Below, piece by piece: positions 9,032-17,322 of a DNA stretch of 64,000 nucleotides. The first letter of the stretch is position 1. Each line of letters opens with the position of its first letter. The position numbers and the translations under genes were made by a program. The notes under the pieces are model-generated. The model searched no databases. It saw nothing but the letters and a program-made list of their open reading frames with translations, and had not been told where the DNA came from. Source of the stretch: Ruegeria sp. THAF57 (GTDB taxonomy: Bacteria; Pseudomonadota; Alphaproteobacteria; Rhodobacterales; Rhodobacteraceae); the NCBI RefSeq assembly GCF_903914075.1, contig NZ_CAIWNQ010000002.1, forward strand, positions 434,001 to 498,000, given 5' to 3'.

Positions 9032-10684
9032 ATGCCCAAACGCCGAATACTTTCACTCTGGTTCCCCCGCCTGGGGGCTGAACGGCTGGTCCGCGCTGCG
9101 CGGGGGCTGCAGAATGGGCCTTTGGCTGTGGTGGCCGAACAGTCGAACATGCAGGTTGTCACCTCGCTGAATGATGAGGCGCAGGCAGCCGGGTTGCGTG
9201 TCGGTCAGCCTGTGCGCGATGCCCACGCCATGTGCGCCGCCCTGATCACCCGCCCCCGCAACGCCCCGGCCGAGGCTGCTTTTCTGACCGCGCTGCGCCG
9301 TTGGGTGGGCAAGTTCAGCCCGTGGGTGGCCGAAGAAGCACCGGATGGGTTGATCGTTGACCTGTCGGGCTGCGCGCATCTGTTCGGCGGGGAAGAGGCG
9401 TTGCTGAACGTGATCGAAACCGACTGCGCTGATATGGGCCTCAGCGTGCAGATGGGCATCGCCGACACGCTGGGCGCAGCTTGGGCGCTGGCGCGTTATG
9501 CCGGGCAAGAGGCTACATCGGACCGCAACGGCGACGCCATCAGCCAAGAGGCCCGCGCCACCCGCGCCCGCGCCACCAAACGGCGGCACTGGACCAAGGG
9601 CGGTGCCGCGCCGCAGGTGATGGCATTGGGCGGTGGTGCACGGATCGCGGCGCCGGGGCAATCCTACGGCGCGCTCAGCCCGTTGCCCATCGCGGCGCTA
9701 CGGCTTGAGGATCAGGTGGTCGCGCAGTTGAACCGTCTGGGCCTGCGCCGGATCGGCGATCTGCTGGGGCAACCGCGTGCCTCGCTGGCGCGGCGATTTG
9801 GGCGCGGGCTGGTGTTGCGGCTGGATCAGGCGATGGGCAGCGCGCCCGAGCCGGTCTCACCCGCCCGCCCGCCACATCACTTTGCGGTGCGGATGACCCT
9901 GCCCAACCCGATTGGCCTGACCGAGGATGTGATGGCCGCCATCGACCGGGTTCTGCCCATCCTTTGCACCAAGCTGGAGGAGAAAGCCCGCGGGGTACGA
10001 ACATTACGGCTTGAGGCACATCGTACCGATCAGGCAGCCGAGGTTATCGAGGTCGGTCTGGCCCGCCCGACCTATGACAAACATCGCATTCGCCCTTTAT
10101 TAGAGATGAAAATTGATAAGATTGACGCGGGTTATGGCATCGACATGCTGCGGCTTGAAGCGGTGCAGACCGAACCGATCCACGCGCGCACCATGACCGG
10201 CCATGCCGAGGCACGCCGCGCCTTGCGCGAGCGGTTGGCGGGTAACACCGCCGTCGAGGACCTGATCGGTAAACTGGGCGCACGGGTCGGGTTGGAGGCG
10301 ATCACACGACGGCACCCTGCGGCCTCGCACATCCCCGAGAAAACCGCGCAGGTGCTGGCTGCCGCATGGTCGGAACCTGCGCGCGACTGGCCCGCGCCGC
10401 CGCGCCCACGCCCCTTGCAGATGTGGCAACCCGAACCGGTGATGGCCCCCGAAACCCCAGACGTGCCCAGCACCTTTCGCTGGCGTGGGCGGGACTGGCA
10501 GTTGGCACAGGCGACCGGCCCGGAACGGATCGCGCCGGAATGGTGGCTGGACGATCCCAACTGGCGCAGCGGCGTGCGCGATTACTGGGTGGTAGTGACC
10601 GAACAAGGAGAGCGGCTCTGGCTGTTTTACGGGCATGGCGGCACCATGTCAGCAGGTTGGTTTTGCCACGGTCAGTTTTGTTAG
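9032..10684 (+). CDS. imuB: ImuB, Y-family-like mutasome scaffold protein
   Basis: ImuB is a catalytically inactive relative of Y-family polymerases that links ImuA and DnaE2 to the sliding clamp during SOS mutagenesis. The 550-residue protein has the family N-terminus RRILSLWFPRLGAERLVRA, a palm-like region to about residue 240 (VDLSGCAHLFGGEEALL; LRRIGDLLGQPRASLARRFG), and a little-finger-like region. The C-terminus (about 470-550; FRWRGRDWQLAQATGPERIAPEWW) is a typical ImuB tail. A basic, low-complexity insert lies near 170-190. The immediate upstream gene is a lipoprotein, not imuA. Its stop lies 3 bases from that of the convergent SDR gene. Confidence 0.93.
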   Translation: MPKRRILSLWFPRLGAERLVRAARGLQNGPLAVVAEQSNMQVVTSLNDEAQAAGLRVGQPVRDAHAMCAALITRPRNAPAEAAFLTALRRWVGKFSPWVAEEAPDGLIVDLSGCAHLFGGEEALLNVIETDCADMGLSVQMGIADTLGAAWALARYAGQEATSDRNGDAISQEARATRARATKRRHWTKGGAAPQVMALGGGARIAAPGQSYGALSPLPIAALRLEDQVVAQLNRLGLRRIGDLLGQPRASLARRFGRGLVLRLDQAMGSAPEPVSPARPPHHFAVRMTLPNPIGLTEDVMAAIDRVLPILCTKLEEKARGVRTLRLEAHRTDQAAEVIEVGLARPTYDKHRIRPLLEMKIDKIDAGYGIDMLRLEAVQTEPIHARTMTGHAEARRALRERLAGNTAVEDLIGKLGARVGLEAITRRHPAASHIPEKTAQVLAAAWSEPARDWPAPPRPRPLQMWQPEPVMAPETPDVPSTFRWRGRDWQLAQATGPERIAPEWWLDDPNWRSGVRDYWVVVTEQGERLWLFYGHGGTMSAGWFCHGQFC

Positions 10685-10687
10685 AGT

Positions 10688-11413
10688 CTATTTTCCGCGA
10701 TAGACAAGAAGATCAGGCAGATAGTCGATCAATCGGATCACCCAGGAAAACGGAGCAGGGAAATCAGTGCGAAACCGACGCCGCGACATTGCCTTGACCA
10801 CGCGGGCGGCCGCATCCTCGGGCGTCATCAGCATCGGCATCTTGAAACTGTTCTTCTCGGTCAGGCGGGTTTTGATGAAACCCGGGTTTACGATCCGCAC
10901 CGTGACGCCAGACCCAGCCAGATCGTGTCGCATGGTTTCCGCCAATGAAATCAACGCCGCCTTGCTTGCCCCATACCCGATAGCGGCTGGCAGGCCATGA
11001 TACCCCGCCAGGGACCCGATCAAGGTAATCTCACCGCGACCGGCCTGAACAAATCCTGGAACTGTTTCCCCCAACACGCGAACGGCACCCAGATAGTTCA
11101 CATCGCTCATGGCCAGGGCCGCTTCGGTATTCCAGTCAGCACTGCGCATTGGATCATAAGCGCCCGCATTATAGACCAGCCCATCAACAGGCCCGGCCTT
11201 GGCTACTGCGTCACGAACTGAGTCTAAATCGGTCACATCCATTGGTATGGACCGAGCATTGGGAAGCGTTGCGCAGATTTCGTTCAGACGATCGGCATTG
11301 CGCGCGGACAGGATCAGGCGCGCGCCCTGATGGTCAAGCGCGTCGGCCAGAGCGCGCCCCAAGCCCTCGCTTGCGCCAATAATCCAATAGGTTTTTCCTT
11401 CAAAGCTGCTCAT
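10688..11413 (-). CDS. Short-chain dehydrogenase/reductase
   Basis: The 241-residue protein is a classical SDR. GASEGLGR binds the dinucleotide, YNAG lies at the end of beta-4, and the catalytic residues are the serine of IGSLAGY and Y-x3-K in YGASK. The substrate is unknown. It is divergent from a flavin amine oxidase operon. Upstream lies TGATCC-N18-TAAAA, close to the Rhodobacter RpoE promoter consensus. In Rhodobacter sphaeroides an SDR gene is grouped with a flavin amine oxidase, a GPH transporter and a DUF3833 gene in the singlet-oxygen regulon. From that I infer a role in lipid modification or repair under photo-oxidative stress. Confidence 0.88.
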   Translation of the reverse strand: MSSFEGKTYWIIGASEGLGRALADALDHQGARLILSARNADRLNEICATLPNARSIPMDVTDLDSVRDAVAKAGPVDGLVYNAGAYDPMRSADWNTEAALAMSDVNYLGAVRVLGETVPGFVQAGRGEITLIGSLAGYHGLPAAIGYGASKAALISLAETMRHDLAGSGVTVRIVNPGFIKTRLTEKNSFKMPMLMTPEDAAARVVKAMSRRRFRTDFPAPFSWVIRLIDYLPDLLVYRGK

Positions 11414-11441
11414 GCGACGACCGTTTCGTTTCGTGTGATGC

Positions 11442-11470
11442 TTTTACGGCCACGCCAAAGCAATGGATCA
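11442..11470 (-). promoter_or_regulatory. RpoE(ECF)-type promoter of the SDR gene
   Basis: On the reverse strand TGATCC (11470-11465), an 18-base spacer and TAAAA (11446-11442) match the R. sphaeroides RpoE consensus TGATCC-N18-TAAGA with one mismatch in the -10. The -10 lies about 30 bases from the ATG. Confidence 0.65.
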
Positions 11471-11545
11471 CGCGCCGGGACCGGAAACAGGCCTCAACGC
11501 CTAAAGATTTGGCAGTTTTCATTGCTGAAATTCTCATAACCCGAT

Positions 11546-11575
11546 TGATCCACCCCGGCCCTTTCTGCGTATCTT
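11546..11575 (+). promoter_or_regulatory. RpoE(ECF)-type promoter of the amine-oxidase operon
   Basis: TGATCC (11546-11551) is followed after exactly 18 bases by TATCTT (11570-11575). The -35 is perfect. The -10 agrees with TAAGA only at the first two bases, so this half is weaker. The start codon lies 29 bases downstream. Confidence 0.55.
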
Positions 11576-11604
11576 ATTGTAAAATGTCACATAACGAGGC
11601 TTGA

Positions 11605-12939
11605 ATGTTCGACGAATCCCGGGGCGTCCGGAAAAAAATCGCAGTAATTGGCGCAGGAATCTCAGGTCTCTCCGCAGCTTACTACCTTTCAGAAAATAAC
11701 GACGTGACCGTCTTTGAGGCCGAACCCAGACTGGGCGGCCACGCCAGAACGGTGATGGCGGGCAAGAATGGGGATCAGCCGGTGGATACCGGTTTCATCG
11801 TCTTCAACTATGTGACCTACCCCTATCTGACAAAACTGTTCGATGAGCTGAATGTTCCCGTCATCAAATCGGAAATGAGTTTTGGCGCGACAATCGACAA
11901 TGGTCGCATCGAATACGGCCTGAATAATCTGCGCACATTGACAGCCCAGAAACGCAATCTGGCGCGACCGGCTTATTACAAGATGATCGCGGACATCCTG
12001 CGGTTCGGCAAAGAGGCCCCCGTTGCCGCGCAGGATGATGACACCACCATCGGTGAATTGGTCGACCAACTGCGCCTTGGTCACTGGTTCCGCCATAATT
12101 ACCTGATGCCGATGTGCGGTGCGATCTGGTCGACCCCGGTCGAGTTCGTGGATCAATTCCCGGCTCGGTCTCTGGTTCAGTTTTTCCGCAACCACGCCCT
12201 TTTGGCCAGCGGACGCGCCAAACAGCATCAGTGGTACACGGTCAAAGGCGGCAGTATCGAATATGTCCGCCGCATCGACGCCGCACTGCGCGGGCGCGGC
12301 TGCGACATCCGTCTGGCCGCCCCTGTCGATCACGTGCAGCGCGACGACGCCGGTGTCACGGTTCACAGCCAAGGGCAGATCGACCAGTTCGATGAAATCA
12401 TTCTGGCCACCCATTCAGATCAATCGCTGGCCATCCTTGGCGATAGCGCGACACCTGCCGAAAGTGACGCTCTGGGCGCGATCCGGTATCAGCCGAACGC
12501 CGCGATCCTGCATTGCGATCCCCGCCAGATGCCCCGGCGACGCGCGTGCTGGTCCAGTTGGACCTATCGCTCGCAAGCTGGAAACGTGGGCGTGACCTAT
12601 TGGATGAACCGTTTGCAGAACATCCCCGACAGCGATCCATTGTTTGTATCGCTGAACGCGGGTTCAGACATTCCTGCGGATAAAATTTATGACCAGGTCG
12701 AGTTCGCCCACCCGGTATTCGACAAGGCAGCCCTAAAGGCACAAGGGCAAATCCGTGAGATGCAGGGACAGAACCGAACCTGGTTTGCCGGTGCTTACAA
12801 CCGGCACGGTTTTCACGAAGACGGGATCGCCAGCGCGATGCATGTCGTCAGGCTTTTGAACGGCGTCCCGCAAACCCTCGGAGCGGAAAATGGCATTCTT
12901 GCAAAAGATCCGGCCATCCCTGTCTCAGCGGATCTGTGA
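11605..12939 (+). CDS. FAD-dependent amine-oxidase-like oxidoreductase
   Basis: The 444-residue flavoprotein has the FAD-binding motif IAVIGAGISGLSAAYYL near residue 12, followed by EAEPRLGGHARTV, and a closing flavin-contact region FAGAYNRHGFHEDGIASAMHV. This is the branch annotated as NAD/FAD-binding or flavin amine oxidase, often near cyclopropane-fatty-acid-synthase-like genes. In R. sphaeroides a relative lies in the RpoE/ChrR singlet-oxygen regulon and in the neighbourhood linked to furan fatty acid synthesis. The DUF1365 and methyltransferase genes that often follow are absent here. GAGG lies 7 bases before the ATG. The gene overlaps the next by 50 bases. Confidence 0.85.
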   Translation: MFDESRGVRKKIAVIGAGISGLSAAYYLSENNDVTVFEAEPRLGGHARTVMAGKNGDQPVDTGFIVFNYVTYPYLTKLFDELNVPVIKSEMSFGATIDNGRIEYGLNNLRTLTAQKRNLARPAYYKMIADILRFGKEAPVAAQDDDTTIGELVDQLRLGHWFRHNYLMPMCGAIWSTPVEFVDQFPARSLVQFFRNHALLASGRAKQHQWYTVKGGSIEYVRRIDAALRGRGCDIRLAAPVDHVQRDDAGVTVHSQGQIDQFDEIILATHSDQSLAILGDSATPAESDALGAIRYQPNAAILHCDPRQMPRRRACWSSWTYRSQAGNVGVTYWMNRLQNIPDSDPLFVSLNAGSDIPADKIYDQVEFAHPVFDKAALKAQGQIREMQGQNRTWFAGAYNRHGFHEDGIASAMHVVRLLNGVPQTLGAENGILAKDPAIPVSADL

Positions 12940-13435
12940 TACATCACGCGCAGCACTGGTTTGTCTTGTGCTGTCGATTCCGGGGGGGCTGGCGGCCTCT
13001 CCGATCTCGCAAAACCTGTCCAACCCGCAACAGATCGGCAGCGCGACCTTTCGGTTTCTGGGCATACCGGTTTATGACGCGCAGCTTTTCACTCCGGACG
13101 GCGCGGCGTTCAGTTGGGACGCCGATTTTGGCCTGAAGCTGACCTACCGGAAGACCCTCAAGCAAAAGGCTCTGGTCGAGTCCACGTTGGAAGAGATGGC
13201 GCGGCAAGGGAATCCAGCACCGTCGCAAAGCGCGCTTGAGGGGTGCTATAAGGCGGTCGGCAAGGGCGACAGCTATATCGCGATATCAGAAGGCCCTAAC
13301 AAGGTCGGGTTTTGGCGCAACGGACAAAAGACCTGCACCCTGTCCTATCCCGGCGCAAAACGGGCCTTCATGTCCATTTTCCTTGGCGCAGACACACGAA
13401 GCGCCAGATTTACCCGCCAGTTGAAGGGGCAGTGA
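12890..13435 (+). CDS. Exported chalcone-isomerase-like protein
   Basis: The 181-residue protein has a signal peptide (about residues 18-36, ending LAASPISQ) and then a chalcone-isomerase-like fold: FRFLGIPVYDAQLFTPDGAAFSWDADFGLKLTYRKTL matches the periplasmic chalcone isomerase family (Chalcone_3). Bacterial members probably bind fatty acids or related lipids; no enzymatic activity is established. GGAG lies 6 bases before the ATG, supporting the start despite a 50-base overlap with the amine oxidase gene. Its TGA overlaps the next ATG by one base, so translation is probably coupled. Confidence 0.8.
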   Translation: MAFLQKIRPSLSQRICDTSRAALVCLVLSIPGGLAASPISQNLSNPQQIGSATFRFLGIPVYDAQLFTPDGAAFSWDADFGLKLTYRKTLKQKALVESTLEEMARQGNPAPSQSALEGCYKAVGKGDSYIAISEGPNKVGFWRNGQKTCTLSYPGAKRAFMSIFLGADTRSARFTRQLKGQ

Positions 13436-14658
13436 TGCTGTACCCGCGCGTCAGTCTCTATGCGCTGATGCTCGCTGCGGCGGGTATTCCGCTGTATATT
13501 CACTTGCCGCGTTTTGCTGCCGTCAATTTGGGCATTGGGCTGGGGGTCATCGGAACCGTGCTTTTGGTGATCCGTCTGGTGGACTTGGTCCAAGATCCGC
13601 TGATCGGCTGGGCCATAGATCGCTGGCCAAGGGCGCAGGCACTGTTCGCGACACTGGCCGCACTTGGCCTCGCCGTTGGGTTTCCATTACTGTTTTCGTT
13701 GCCCGATGGGGCAAAACTGTCCGTGTTAGTATCTATTCTGATACTTCTCTTTTCCGCCTACAGCCTTGGGACAATCCTGCTCTACGGCCGCAGCGCCACG
13801 CTGGCGAAACACCCCGAGGCCAATGAGCTGATGACCCTTGCGGCTTATCGCGAAGGCGGGCAATTGGCCGGCGTCGTTCTTGCCGCAAGCGCACCCGCCC
13901 TGTTTGTGGCCTTTGGCGCGGGCGCTCAGGGCTATCCTGCCTTTGGACTGTTTCTGGGTGTTCTGGCTATCATCACGCTGATCGTGACCTTCCCTATCTG
14001 GCAGCGCACCCCGATCACCGGTCAGGGATTGTCGCTTACCGGGCTGGGACAGGCCGGGGCGCTGCGTCTGCTGGCGCTGGCGCTGGTCAACAGCTTACCC
14101 GTTGCAATAACATCGACCCTGTTTCTGTTTTTTGTGGAAGATCGCCTGCAACTGCCTGGAATGGCCGGTCCTCTGCTTATCCTGTTCTTCCTCAGCGCCG
14201 GGGCGAGCGTTCCCTTGTGGGCACGCCTCAGCAATCGAATTGGGCCCAAACAGACTCTGATGATTGCGATGCCGCTGGCGATTGCTGGGTTTATCGGCGC
14301 AGCCACATTATCCGCCGGAAACCTGACCGGGTTCGCCCTGATCTGTCTGGCTTCAGGTGCGGCGTTGGGTGCGGACATGGTCGTGCTGCCCGCAATGTTT
14401 TCGGTCGCCCTGACCCGTGCCGGTCTGAACGCGTCGGCTGCGTTTGGTATCTGGTCCTTCGCAGGCAAGCTGGGCCTTGCTCTCGCGGCCTTCTTCACTC
14501 TGCCGTTGCTGGAACGCAACGGCTTTACACCGGGACAAACCAATTCGGCGGCGGCGTTGCAGACGCTTAACCTCGCCTATGCCGTTTTGCCCTGCATCCT
14601 GAAACTCGGCGCGTTCGGAATGGTCCTGACGCTGCCAACTGAGGTATCAGCCAAATGA
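13435..14658 (+). CDS. MFS transporter, GPH (sugar:cation symporter)-like
   Basis: The 407-residue protein has about twelve membrane spans. It opens with YPRVSLYALMLAAAGIPLYIHLPRF and carries the family motif LVDLVQDPLIGWAIDRWP, which corresponds to the GPH signature D-x3-DP-x2-G-x2-DR. A GPH-family transporter is also part of the R. sphaeroides singlet-oxygen operon. The substrate is unknown; a lipid or lipid-precursor role is a guess from context. GAAGGGG precedes the ATG at 13435. The stop overlaps the next gene by ATGA. Confidence 0.88.
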   Translation: MLYPRVSLYALMLAAAGIPLYIHLPRFAAVNLGIGLGVIGTVLLVIRLVDLVQDPLIGWAIDRWPRAQALFATLAALGLAVGFPLLFSLPDGAKLSVLVSILILLFSAYSLGTILLYGRSATLAKHPEANELMTLAAYREGGQLAGVVLAASAPALFVAFGAGAQGYPAFGLFLGVLAIITLIVTFPIWQRTPITGQGLSLTGLGQAGALRLLALALVNSLPVAITSTLFLFFVEDRLQLPGMAGPLLILFFLSAGASVPLWARLSNRIGPKQTLMIAMPLAIAGFIGAATLSAGNLTGFALICLASGAALGADMVVLPAMFSVALTRAGLNASAAFGIWSFAGKLGLALAAFFTLPLLERNGFTPGQTNSAAALQTLNLAYAVLPCILKLGAFGMVLTLPTEVSAK

Positions 14659-15272
14659 ACCTTGTCGTAACCCTTCTACTCGCCATCCTCGCCATTCTTG
14701 TCGCCAGAGGCCGCCTTCTGAGTTTTCGCGCGCAATCGCCTGCGGACTATGCCGGGACAGGACCCGCGTTCAAAATGAAAGAGGCGCTGAACGGTGAAAT
14801 CCTGTCCGAGGGGCTGATCTATGGACCCAACGGCAAGATGTCGAACAGCTTTGTCGCCCGCATGGTCGGGGAATGGGACGGAAATACCGGAACGCTGGCC
14901 GAGTACTTTACGTATTCCAACGGCAAGGAAATGGTCCGCAAATGGTATCTGACACTGGGCACCGGGAATACCTTTACCGCAACAGCGGACGACATCGTGG
15001 GTGAAGGGAAAGGTACGATTTCGGGGGCGACCGTCAAACTGACCTATCGCATCATTCTGCCCGAAGACGCCGGAGGGCATACGCTGGATGTTACCGACTG
15101 GATGTACCTGACCGAAAACGGGGTGATCATGAACAGGTCCGAGATGCGCAAATTCGGCATCAAAGTCGCTGAACTTGTGGCCACAATGCGCCCCGCACCG
15201 GAAACCAAGGCCGCCCATCTGAACGGCGCGAATGGCTATGACGGCGCGTCAGAAACGAGGACGATTCAATGA
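14655..15272 (+). CDS. DUF3833 family protein, first copy
   Basis: The 205-residue protein has an N-terminal hydrophobic segment (about 1-20) and a DUF3833 domain, seen in the repeated pattern GEWDGNTGTLAEYFTYSNGKEMVRKWYLT and the closing DVTDWMYLTENGVIMNRSEMRKFGIKVAELV. The function is unknown. The domain recurs in operons with flavin amine oxidases and cyclopropane-synthase-like genes. The last 25 residues are polar and differ from the second copy. It overlaps both neighbours by ATGA, so it is in one tightly coupled operon. Confidence 0.85.
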   Translation: MNLVVTLLLAILAILVARGRLLSFRAQSPADYAGTGPAFKMKEALNGEILSEGLIYGPNGKMSNSFVARMVGEWDGNTGTLAEYFTYSNGKEMVRKWYLTLGTGNTFTATADDIVGEGKGTISGATVKLTYRIILPEDAGGHTLDVTDWMYLTENGVIMNRSEMRKFGIKVAELVATMRPAPETKAAHLNGANGYDGASETRTIQ

Positions 15273-15811
15273 ACTGGCGGCGTTTTCTGATATGGGCGAT
15301 TGCGATTGTCGGCGTGTCCATTCTGGCATCCTGCTCGGCCAAACCGCGCGTGCCCAAAACCTTCTTGTCTGATCGCCAGTTGAATCTGGAAGAGTTTTTT
15401 GAAGGCAAGACCGTCGCATATGGCCAGTTTCAGGACATTCTGGGTAACGTCCCGCGCAGGTTCACCGTCGAAATCGAAGGCACATGGGACGGTGAAACTC
15501 TGACGCTGGTTGAGGATTTCGTATATGACGACGGGGCCACCGAGCAACGGATCTGGACGCTGACCAAAACGGGTGAGGACACCTGGACCGGTACCGCGCC
15601 CGGCGTTCTTGGAACCGCCAGCGGAGTAGAGCGTGGAGACACGTTCAACTGGAAATACAAGATCGACCTGCCCGTCAAGGATGGCACGATGCGGGTCAAT
15701 TTCGATGACTGGATGTGGCTGCTGTCAGACGATCGTCTGCTGAACCGCGCCTATGTCTCGCGGTACGGTGTCCGGCTGGGCGAAGTCATTCTGTTTTTCG
15801 AAAAGAAGTAG
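15269..15811 (+). CDS. DUF3833 family lipoprotein, second copy
   Basis: The 180-residue protein begins with an export signal ending in a lipobox (ILASCSAKP), so it is probably a lipoprotein with C22 or so lipidated. The DUF3833 domain follows (IEGTWDGETLTLVEDFVYDDG; NFDDWMWLLSDDRLLNRAYVSRYGVRLGEV). It is clearly homologous to the preceding gene, which indicates a tandem duplication that has diverged in its membrane anchor. The function is unknown. It is the last gene of the amine-oxidase operon and ends before a strong hairpin. Confidence 0.87.
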   Translation: MNWRRFLIWAIAIVGVSILASCSAKPRVPKTFLSDRQLNLEEFFEGKTVAYGQFQDILGNVPRRFTVEIEGTWDGETLTLVEDFVYDDGATEQRIWTLTKTGEDTWTGTAPGVLGTASGVERGDTFNWKYKIDLPVKDGTMRVNFDDWMWLLSDDRLLNRAYVSRYGVRLGEVILFFEKK

Positions 15812-15826
15812 AAAGCTGAAACAAGA

Positions 15827-15852
15827 AAGGGCGGGTCAGACGACCCGCCCTT
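15827..15852. terminator. Bidirectional terminator between the DUF3833 and porin genes
   Basis: AAGGGCGGGTC (15827-15837) pairs perfectly with GACCCGCCCTT (15842-15852) around a four-base loop. It lies between convergent genes. The T-tracts are weak on both sides, so terminator function rests mainly on stem strength and position. A smaller hairpin, GAACC-TTGAT-GGTTC, follows at 15853-15867. Confidence 0.75.
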
Positions 15853-15875
15853 GAACCTTGATGGTTCAGGTCAAC

Positions 15876-16904
15876 TTAGAAGTTGAACTGAGCACCAAAG
15901 TCAGCACGGATGCGACCATCGTCGTCACCATCCTTGATCTCGCCGACTGCGCCGCGCAGCGATGCACCGCCGCCCAGGTCGTAGATGGCGCCAACACCGA
16001 TGTTGCGAGTGTCGTCGTCAGCCGAACCGTCGCCGTAAACCAGCTGCAGGGTGGTTGCTGCGCCCAGGTCGTAAGAAACCGAGAAACCGTATGCGGTGCC
16101 GTTTTCCGCGTCGTCGATGACGTCATCGTCTGCAACGAACAGGGTGCCGTAGAAGTCGCCCAGTTCAGCGCCCAGCGTGAAGACGGTCAGGCTTTGGTCT
16201 TCGCCGTCAACCAGATCGGTTTGACCATAGGCCAGCGATGCGGTGATGTTGTTGAAGACGTAGCTTGCGAAGATGTCCCAACGGTCCGCGTCTTGCGGTT
16301 GACCCGCCAGAGCCAGGGTGCGCTGGTCATACGAAGCACCAAAGGACAGGTCGCCAACTGCGTACTGGAAGAACACGCCGTTTGCGCCCGAACCGGTCGA
16401 GCTGTACTCGAGGAACGAGTAGTTGACGCCCGAGTACTGACCCAGGAACTGTTCCAGGCCCGGCTCGGTACCGAAGTAGTCACCCAGGTTGTCGAACGAA
16501 CCCGAGACGTTGCCGGCGTCTACGCGCAGACCGCTGTAGATGACCGAGAAACGAGCGCCGTTCAGACCGGCTTCGTTTTGCTCGCCATTGCCCGAGTCGT
16601 CGTCAGCTTGCAGACGAACACGGCCTTGGAATTCAACGCCGCTGTCGGTTTCGACGTTTGCGTCGATGTTCAGACGGAAGCGCGAAACCAGGATGGTGTT
16701 GTCGGTGTCGACGGTGGCGCTGGCGGTGGTGCCGGTTCCACGAACAATGTCGCCGCTTGCAGTGGTGGTGAAGTTCGCAACCGTGCCGGTGCGATCTTCT
16801 TGGTAGCCAACACCAAAACGGCCGTAACCGCTGAACCGAATTTCTGCCGCGGCAACGCTTGCGGTCGCAAGCAGTGCGGTCGATGCAAAGAGTACTTTTT
16901 TCAT
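15876..16904 (-). CDS. Outer-membrane porin (Rhodobacter type)
   Basis: The 342-residue protein has a signal peptide (KKVLFASTALLATASVAAA) and then EIRFSGYGRFGVGYQ, the first beta strand of Rhodobacter-type trimeric porins. Alternating amphipathic strands follow, and it ends QFNF with the C-terminal Phe recognised by the BAM machinery. Loops are rich in Asp and Asn, as in other marine alphaproteobacterial porins. It should form a general diffusion pore. Strongly biased codon use suggests high expression. A long frame on the opposite strand is a by-product of that bias. Confidence 0.94.
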   Translation of the reverse strand: MKKVLFASTALLATASVAAAEIRFSGYGRFGVGYQEDRTGTVANFTTTASGDIVRGTGTTASATVDTDNTILVSRFRLNIDANVETDSGVEFQGRVRLQADDDSGNGEQNEAGLNGARFSVIYSGLRVDAGNVSGSFDNLGDYFGTEPGLEQFLGQYSGVNYSFLEYSSTGSGANGVFFQYAVGDLSFGASYDQRTLALAGQPQDADRWDIFASYVFNNITASLAYGQTDLVDGEDQSLTVFTLGAELGDFYGTLFVADDDVIDDAENGTAYGFSVSYDLGAATTLQLVYGDGSADDDTRNIGVGAIYDLGGGASLRGAVGEIKDGDDDGRIRADFGAQFNF

Positions 16905-17322
16905 GGTTTATCCATAAGTTTTGAGAGGAGTATAGCCACAAAATTGCGGCTGGCCGCGTCTTCAAAGAAAATACCTACGCGCACAATGGGTCCGCAGCAT
17001 TTCAAATTGAGAGCGCGGAATTCTGTTGCATGTTTGCACAACATTTTCTTCGAAACACAAAACCCTTTTGCGTGTGTTTACAGGCAGTTCAGGGCCGTCA
17101 CCGGAATCGTTACAAGAATTTGAACACAAAAATACAAAACTACCCCTTTAAATCTGGGCAGGAATACCGTCGTCTGAAATTGTAAGTTCTTTAAGATTAT
17201 GAAATTTTTACCTAATTCGAGCAGTCCACCAAGAGAATCCTGCTCGAACCGGCATTGGTGAAATGCCTTAATCGTTGCAAATTACACGGACAGCTGTGCA
17301 ATCAGCCCACCTGTGGGATCCT
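16905..17322. other. Intergenic region upstream of the porin, with two hairpins
   Basis: This 418-base AT-rich stretch holds the porin promoter (reverse strand) and the 3' side of the TonB-like gene. TTCGAGCAG (17216-17224) and CTGCTCGAA (17240-17248) form a 9-bp inverted repeat, and GGCATT/AATGCC (17251-17267) a smaller one. Either could end the TonB operon transcript, but neither has a T-tract. No gene is convincing here. Confidence 0.5.

Noticed and set aside
15858..17123. A 421-codon open frame on the plus strand opposite the porin gene
   Set aside because: The porin on the other strand has a signal peptide, beta-strand pattern and C-terminal Phe. The opposing frame is rich in Val, Thr and Ala from complementary codon bias and has no ribosome-binding site or family match.
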